A DNA stretch of 55,165 nt from DAIDKA01 sp036489445 (lineage in GTDB: Bacteria > Pseudomonadota > Gammaproteobacteria > Steroidobacterales > Steroidobacteraceae): contig DASXFV010000059.1 of NCBI GenBank assembly GCA_036489445.1, positions 1 to 55,165 on the forward strand. The letters are read 5' to 3'. The translations under genes and the position numbers were made by a program. The notes under the pieces were generated by a model. That model made no database searches, was not told where the DNA came from, and saw only the letters and a list, made by a program, of their open reading frames with translations. The stretch's first letter is position 1; each line of letters starts with the position of its first letter. This document shows positions 52,541 to 55,165 of the stretch, piece after piece.

Positions 52541-53620
52541 ATGACCCCCTTTAGCTGTGTGGGAGGCTGGGTGCATTCGCTGACGGCCGAGTATCTAGGA
52601 AGGCTTCGCTTCGGCGCCGATCAGGCGGCCACCCTGCGCGCCATCGGTGAGTTCAGGGGTAAGCAGGAATTGTACTACCGTCAGGCTCCCGAGGTCCTAA
52701 AGGGGCTCCTGGAGGTAGCCAAGGTCGAATCCAGCGAGTCCTCCAACCGCCTGGAAGGGATCATCGTCCCCGCGGATCGCATCCGCCGACTGGTGACACA
52801 CAAGGCGGAGCCCCGTAACCGCTCCGAGCAGGAGGTAGCCGGGTACCGCGATGCTCTCGCTTTGATCCATGAGTCGGCAAGGGAGATGCCGTTTACGGCC
52901 AACGTGGTCCTGCAGTTGCACGGGCTGCTGTATCGATATATGCCCAATCCTGGCGGGCGCTGGAAGCCGGCCGACAACGACATCATCGAACGCCACGGTG
53001 ACGGCAGCGTGCGGGTCCGCTTCAAGCCGGTGCCTGCCCACCTGACACTCATGGCGATGGACCAACTGACCGGCAACTACGCTGCAGCGGTTCAAACACC
53101 GAACCTCGATCCGCTCATCCTGGTTCCCTTGGCTATCCTTGATTTCTTGTGCATCCATCCCTTTGCTGATGGAAACGGCCGTACAGCTCGCCTGCTGACC
53201 CTGATGTTGCTCTACCACTTCAGTTACGAAGTGGGGCGATACATCAGCATCGAGCGAATCTACGAAGAATCCAAGGAGAGCTACTACGAAACCCTGGAGG
53301 CCAGCTCCCAGGGGTGGCACGAAGCTCACCACGATCCCCATCCGTGGCTCAACTACTTCTGGGGAGTGACGCTGCGTGCCTACCGGGAGTTCGAGGAGCG
53401 TGTCACCGAGGTCCGCAAGGGTCGCGGCTCGAAGTCCGAACAGGTCCGTGAGGTAGTGCTGGCCAAGAGCGCGCCGTTTTCAATTTCAGAGATAGAAGGC
53501 GATTGCCCCGGAGTGTCACGACAGACTGTCCGCCGGATTCTGCGGGAAATGAGCAGGGAGGGCGTCATCACTTCCACCGGCAAGGGACGCTCGGCAAAGT
53601 GGATACGAAATCAGAATTAA
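52541..53620 (+). CDS. Fic-family AMPylase with C-terminal winged helix
   Basis: A 359-residue class II Fic protein. An N-terminal Fic_N-like region carries the inhibitory motif SNRLEG (residues 68-73, Glu72 the autoinhibitory residue), which folds over the active site. The catalytic motif is canonical, HPFADGNGRTAR (206-217, His206 the base). A C-terminal winged helix (about 295-350, SISEIEGDCPGVSRQTVRRI) probably binds DNA. Fic enzymes move AMP from ATP to protein hydroxyls; the target is unknown. No separate antitoxin is adjacent, in line with the built-in inhibition. It stands alone in accessory DNA, with repeats at its start suggesting self-regulation. Confidence 0.93.
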   Translation: MTPFSCVGGWVHSLTAEYLGRLRFGADQAATLRAIGEFRGKQELYYRQAPEVLKGLLEVAKVESSESSNRLEGIIVPADRIRRLVTHKAEPRNRSEQEVAGYRDALALIHESAREMPFTANVVLQLHGLLYRYMPNPGGRWKPADNDIIERHGDGSVRVRFKPVPAHLTLMAMDQLTGNYAAAVQTPNLDPLILVPLAILDFLCIHPFADGNGRTARLLTLMLLYHFSYEVGRYISIERIYEESKESYYETLEASSQGWHEAHHDPHPWLNYFWGVTLRAYREFEERVTEVRKGRGSKSEQVREVVLAKSAPFSISEIEGDCPGVSRQTVRRILREMSREGVITSTGKGRSAKWIRNQN

Positions 53621-53745
53621 ACTAATTGGCACTTCATGAGCAATCCATTCTTTGATCAGCTCTCCCAATTCAACCGCCCGACGTAAGGCTATAAGGCCAG
53701 CCTGTGATCCGATGCTGCGGATTGAACTTAAGCGTGGTGGCGAGG

Positions 53746-53774
53746 TTGCCAACTATATCACCTAGTGCTACAGT
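53746..53774 (+). promoter_or_regulatory. Candidate promoter of the toxin-antitoxin unit
   Basis: TTGCCA (53746-53751), a 17 bp spacer and TACAGT (53769-53774) precede the GTG at 53782. The spacing leaves almost no leader, so if this promoter is real the message starts at or just before the toxin codon, or translation begins elsewhere. Confidence 0.45.
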
Positions 53775-53781
53775 GACATCG

Positions 53782-54173
53782 GTGCGTCGAGTCTTTAAGA
53801 CTCGGACCTTCGCCCGGTGGTCCCGGAAGGCGTCGCTGCCCGATGCCACGTTGTGCAACGCCGTCGCCGAGATGAGCGCCGGCTGATCGATGCGGACCTA
53901 GGCGGGGGCGTGTACAAGAAACGAGTGCCGATGCCGGGCCGCGGAAAGAGCGGGGGGGCGCGCACGATTCTGGGTAGTAATCTTGGAGATCGCTGGTTTT
54001 TTCTGTTCGGCCTCGAGAAGAACAATCGCGCAACGATCGACGCACGCGAACTCGCGGCTTTGCAGAAACTTGCTAAGACGCTGCCGGCGATGAAAGCGGC
54101 CGTACTCGATCACTCGGTGGCCGCTGGAGAGCTGATGGAGATATGTCATGAAAAAAAGCCGCCTGCTAAGTGA
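53782..54173 (+). pseudogene. RelE/HigB-type toxin gene with one-base deletion
   Basis: Two frames together give one RelE-family protein. From GTG 53782 the first frame reads VFKTRTFARWSRKASLPDAT and ends AVAEMSAG then TGA (53884-53886). The other frame resumes exactly there: LIDADLGGGVYKKRVPMPGR, then GGARTILGSN, DRWFFLFGLEKN and a C-terminus ending in ICHEKKPPAK. Intact relatives read ...AGLIDADLGGGV..., so loss of one C in GGCCTG at about 53883 explains the break. No slippery heptamer is present, so programmed frameshifting is unlikely. The toxin would cleave mRNA on ribosomes if intact; here it is presumably dead. Confidence 0.75.
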
Positions 54174-54456
54174 AGTCCACGAGACCGCGCATGGCCTTGC
54201 GAGGGTCGGCGCCGTCGATCAGCAGACGATGAGAGATCTCGAAGCATTGTGTCTGCCTCCGGTGCATGAGCTTTCGGCAAAGCAGATACGCGCGATTCGC
54301 GATCGGACATGCATGAGTCAAGCCGTGTTTGCGGCGGTGCTGAATACCAGTGTCTCGACGGTGCAGAAGTGGGAGATTGGGGAGAAACGACCGAGCGGTC
54401 CCTCCTTGAAGCTGCTCAATGTGATCGAGCGTAAGGGCGTGGATGCGCTGTCGTAG
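54148..54456 (+). CDS. HTH antitoxin (HigA/NadS-like)
   Basis: A 102-residue XRE-type DNA-binding protein, intact. The HTH spans about residues 43-95: SAKQIRAIRDRTCMSQAVFA, then VLNTSVSTVQKWEIGEKRPS, ending in SLKLLNVIERKGVDALS, typical of antitoxins paired with RelE/HigB toxins in toxin-first order. GGAG lies seven bases before ATG 54148, and the gene overlaps the toxin end by 26 bp. It would bind its own promoter and neutralise toxin. Since the toxin frame is broken it may now serve only as a regulator, or guard against related toxins elsewhere. Confidence 0.85.
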   Translation: MKKSRLLSEVHETAHGLARVGAVDQQTMRDLEALCLPPVHELSAKQIRAIRDRTCMSQAVFAAVLNTSVSTVQKWEIGEKRPSGPSLKLLNVIERKGVDALS

Positions 54457-54546
54457 GGTGTAGAGGCGACAACGAATTGCGCGTGCACGATGGCGCCGCG
54501 TTCGCTTTTTGCTCGACGGACCGAGTCTATGATGGCCTGCGCCGAG

Positions 54547-54819
54547 TCAATCTCCTAGCACAAGGAGGGCCGCCGCGAGGCCGGTCACGGTGATCCCGAT
54601 AATCAGGATGACCGCATACGCGAAGCTGACGAAGGCCATCTTGAAAATCGTGATCCAACGGCCCTGACCGTACACCACGCGGAATCCGCGGTAGATCAAC
54701 CACACTCCCGCGAGGAAAAACACGAAGCTCACAAGGCCGGACAGTGGCGCATAGATAAGGTCCGCCACGGCTTGAGCGACGTCCGTCACCAACGCGGCTA
54801 GAAAGTAGAAGGTCTGCAA
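54547..54819 (-). CDS. Small membrane protein, unknown
   Basis: A 90-residue ORF from TTG 54819 with two strong hydrophobic segments (about 28-48 and 58-88) and a possible third at the N-terminus; the loop YRGFRVVYGQGRWITIFKM is basic. The pattern looks like a real small inner membrane protein, but there is no clear Shine-Dalgarno before the start and I do not recognise a family. It follows the next upstream ORF by 27 bp on the same strand. Confidence 0.45.
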   Translation of the reverse strand: MQTFYFLAALVTDVAQAVADLIYAPLSGLVSFVFFLAGVWLIYRGFRVVYGQGRWITIFKMAFVSFAYAVILIIGITVTGLAAALLVLGD

Positions 54820-54846
54820 GTGTAGGGCGAAGACAAAATGTTCGAC

Positions 54847-55062
54847 CTACACGCGCCCACTCCGGGGGTAAGCGGCTAGGAGCAACGCGGCCAGGAACGG
54901 TAGACAGAAGAAACCCATTGTAGGAAATAGGTGTTGAACCTCCCGCGTAAGCTCCTTTGGGTCCACGTGCTTGACACGCCCGAATATTCGGCTGAACGCT
55001 GAGGGCGCGGTGGTCTGAATGTTTGACTCAATCTTTGACCTGGGAGTCGCGTGTTTTCCCAT
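54847..55062 (-). CDS. Small protein with C-terminal membrane segment, unknown
   Basis: A 71-residue ORF from ATG 55062, with AGGA about six bases upstream. A polar, basic N-terminal half (IFGRVKHVDPKELTREVQHL) is followed by one hydrophobic segment (MGFFCLPFLAALLLAAY) close to the C-terminus. The frame is open to 55122, but ATG 55062 has the better ribosome-binding site. No family recognised. With the next ORF it could be a two-gene unit of the accessory region. Confidence 0.4.
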   Translation of the reverse strand: MGKHATPRSKIESNIQTTAPSAFSRIFGRVKHVDPKELTREVQHLFPTMGFFCLPFLAALLLAAYPRSGRV

Positions 55063-55165
55063 CCGTTCCTGCTGCATAATTGCTATGGGCGTTGCCTTTC
55101 TATTGGCAAGAGCTGTCAGCACTGACCAGATCGCGCGAATGAGGCGTTTGATGGGGCGGAACGAA

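Noticed and set aside
53869..53890. Programmed -1 frameshift in the toxin gene
   Set aside because: No slippery heptamer or downstream pseudoknot is visible; a one-base deletion is the simpler explanation.
51093..55165. Right attachment site (repeat of the tRNA-Cys 3' end)
   Set aside because: Scanning by eye found no copy of the tRNA 3' sequence downstream within the window.

Overview
The window is a GC-rich chromosomal segment from a gammaproteobacterium. The best synteny marker is uvrC - pgsA - tRNA-Gly(GCC) - tRNA-Cys(GCA), the order seen in Escherichia coli and relatives. The thrABC operon, a CysB-type LysR regulator next to cysH, PqiABC, MsrPQ and a fused siroheme synthase agree with this. 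The type II DAHP synthase, APS-type CysH, family 5 uracil-DNA glycosylase, tryptophan 2,3-dioxygenase and saccharopine dehydrogenase point away from the enterics, towards lineages such as Xanthomonadales, Nevskiales or Steroidobacterales. I cannot fix the genus from sequence alone.

Layout. 1-1517 (minus): a large envelope protein of the AsmA/DUF748 type, cut by the window edge. 1580-6392 (minus): a marR - outer-membrane factor - emrA - emrB efflux operon with a clear sigma70 promoter overlapped by a palindrome. 6523-14295 (minus): seven tightly packed genes, cysH - cysG - cysteine synthase - ferredoxin/flavodoxin NADP reductase - pqiA - pqiB - pqiC, divergent from cysB (14484-15464, plus). 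15480-17617 (minus): mocA-like nucleotidyltransferase, an unknown protein and xdhC. 17707-22555 (plus): thrA - thrB - thrC, then a NERD-like membrane protein, convergent with tatD. 24057-25615 (plus): three poorly known envelope genes. 25593-28608 (minus): ABC exporter ATPase and permease plus threonine aldolase. 28617-30193 (plus): YgjP-like metallopeptidase and tryptophan dioxygenase. 30150-39139 (minus): msrPQ, HAD phosphatase, acnA, nudJ-mnmA, a phospholipase-D-like unknown, and purB. 39204-42177 (plus): fumC, CoA pyrophosphatase, mazG. 42174-44884 (minus): saccharopine dehydrogenase and aminoadipate semialdehyde dehydrogenase. 45010-51092 (plus): DAHP synthase, icd, uracil-DNA glycosylase, uvrC, pgsA and two tRNA genes.

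From 51093 to the right end the character changes to accessory DNA. A tyrosine-recombinase gene, frameshifted and truncated, lies directly behind the tRNA-Cys gene. It is followed by about 0.9 kb without a convincing gene, a Fic AMPylase with nested inverted repeats over its start region, a RelE/HigB-type toxin gene with a one-base deletion next to an intact HTH antitoxin gene, and two small membrane-protein ORFs. This looks like a decayed integrated element at tRNA-Cys; no second copy of the tRNA 3' end is visible, so the far boundary is outside the window or lost.

The most interesting places are the Fic leader with two mutually exclusive hairpins (52480-52540), the sulfur-assimilation/Pqi seven-gene run, the uncharacterised envelope trio at 24-25.6 kb, and the broken toxin with a preserved antitoxin. 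Nothing here proves a wholly new defence or mobile system. No CRISPR array, rRNA gene or intact insertion sequence was seen.
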